Positions 12,887-12,896 of a DNA stretch of 12,896 bases are shown here, piece by piece. A program made the translations under genes and the position numbers. A model generated the notes under the pieces. It did no database searches, had not been told where the DNA came from, and saw only the letters and a program-made list of their open reading frames with translations. This stretch comes from CBCPMX01 sp965120355 (GTDB lineage: Bacteria; Bacillota; Clostridia; Oscillospirales; Oscillospiraceae), in assembly GCA_965120355.1 (NCBI GenBank), contig CBCPMX010000108.1, forward strand, positions 1-12,896, written 5' to 3'. The stretch's first letter is position 1. Every line of letters starts with the position of its first letter.

Positions 12887-12896
12887 AGGCAACGAT

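Noticed and set aside
12608..12892. 94-codon minus-strand frame
   Set aside because: It runs through tRNA-Gly and its terminator, has no ribosome site and is low in protein-like character.
1..12896. CRISPR array, complete insertion sequence, toxin-antitoxin pair or defence system
   Set aside because: No regularly spaced repeats, transposase or paired small toxin/antitoxin genes were found on either strand.

Overview
The window looks like chromosome from a gut-type clostridial Firmicute, probably Oscillospirales (Oscillospiraceae/Ruminococcaceae, Flavonifractor- or Oscillibacter-like). This rests on moderately high GC with AT-rich intergenic promoters of the TTGACA-17-TATAAT type, strong AGGAGG ribosome sites, frequent GTG/TTG starts, encoded CCA ends on all tRNAs, and a thiolase with strong codon bias. 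The genus is inference.

Left edge (1-1000): the tail of a mobilizable or conjugative element is present as a 5'-truncated coiled-coil gene and a 43-residue acidic protein, closed by a very strong terminator. Next comes a minus-strand tRNA-Thr/tRNA-Tyr pair with its own consensus promoter and terminator. Beyond it, on the plus strand, lies the decayed C-terminal end of a tyrosine recombinase followed by TTAGC direct repeats. Together these suggest that this tRNA neighbourhood has been an integration target. A separately transcribed tRNA-Ser(GGA) follows.

Cell-envelope block (1349-5230, minus strand): a promoter drives a two-gene operon. The first gene fuses an N-terminal FHA phosphopeptide-binding domain to a complete RodA/FtsW (SEDS) glycosyltransferase. 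The second, overlapping it by 4 bases, is a short class B penicillin-binding protein with SxxK, SxN and KSG motifs. This is a RodA-PbpA pair with an FHA module in cis, which suggests phospho-threonine control of wall synthesis. Upstream is a small multidrug-export family membrane protein with its own promoter and terminator.

Middle (5441-7394, plus strand): an unrecognised 139-residue two-helix membrane protein, then a highly expressed-looking thiolase (acetyl-CoA acetyltransferase type) with a structured leader and a strong terminator.

Right half (7475-12303, minus strand): a secreted protein with a C-terminal copper-amine-oxidase-N-like stalk domain; then an operon padR - DUF1700 - DUF4097 - pspC, with overlapping or abutting genes and a perfect 10-bp inverted repeat over the promoter as the likely PadR operator. 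The membrane genes resemble Bacillus yvlABC, a cell-envelope module. An M20 peptidase-T-like gene and a tRNA-Gly(GCC) close the window.

No CRISPR array, complete insertion sequence, rRNA or recognisable riboswitch was seen. The most notable items are the FHA-SEDS fusion with its PBP, the autoregulated-looking PadR envelope operon, and the relic integrase with repeats between tRNA genes.
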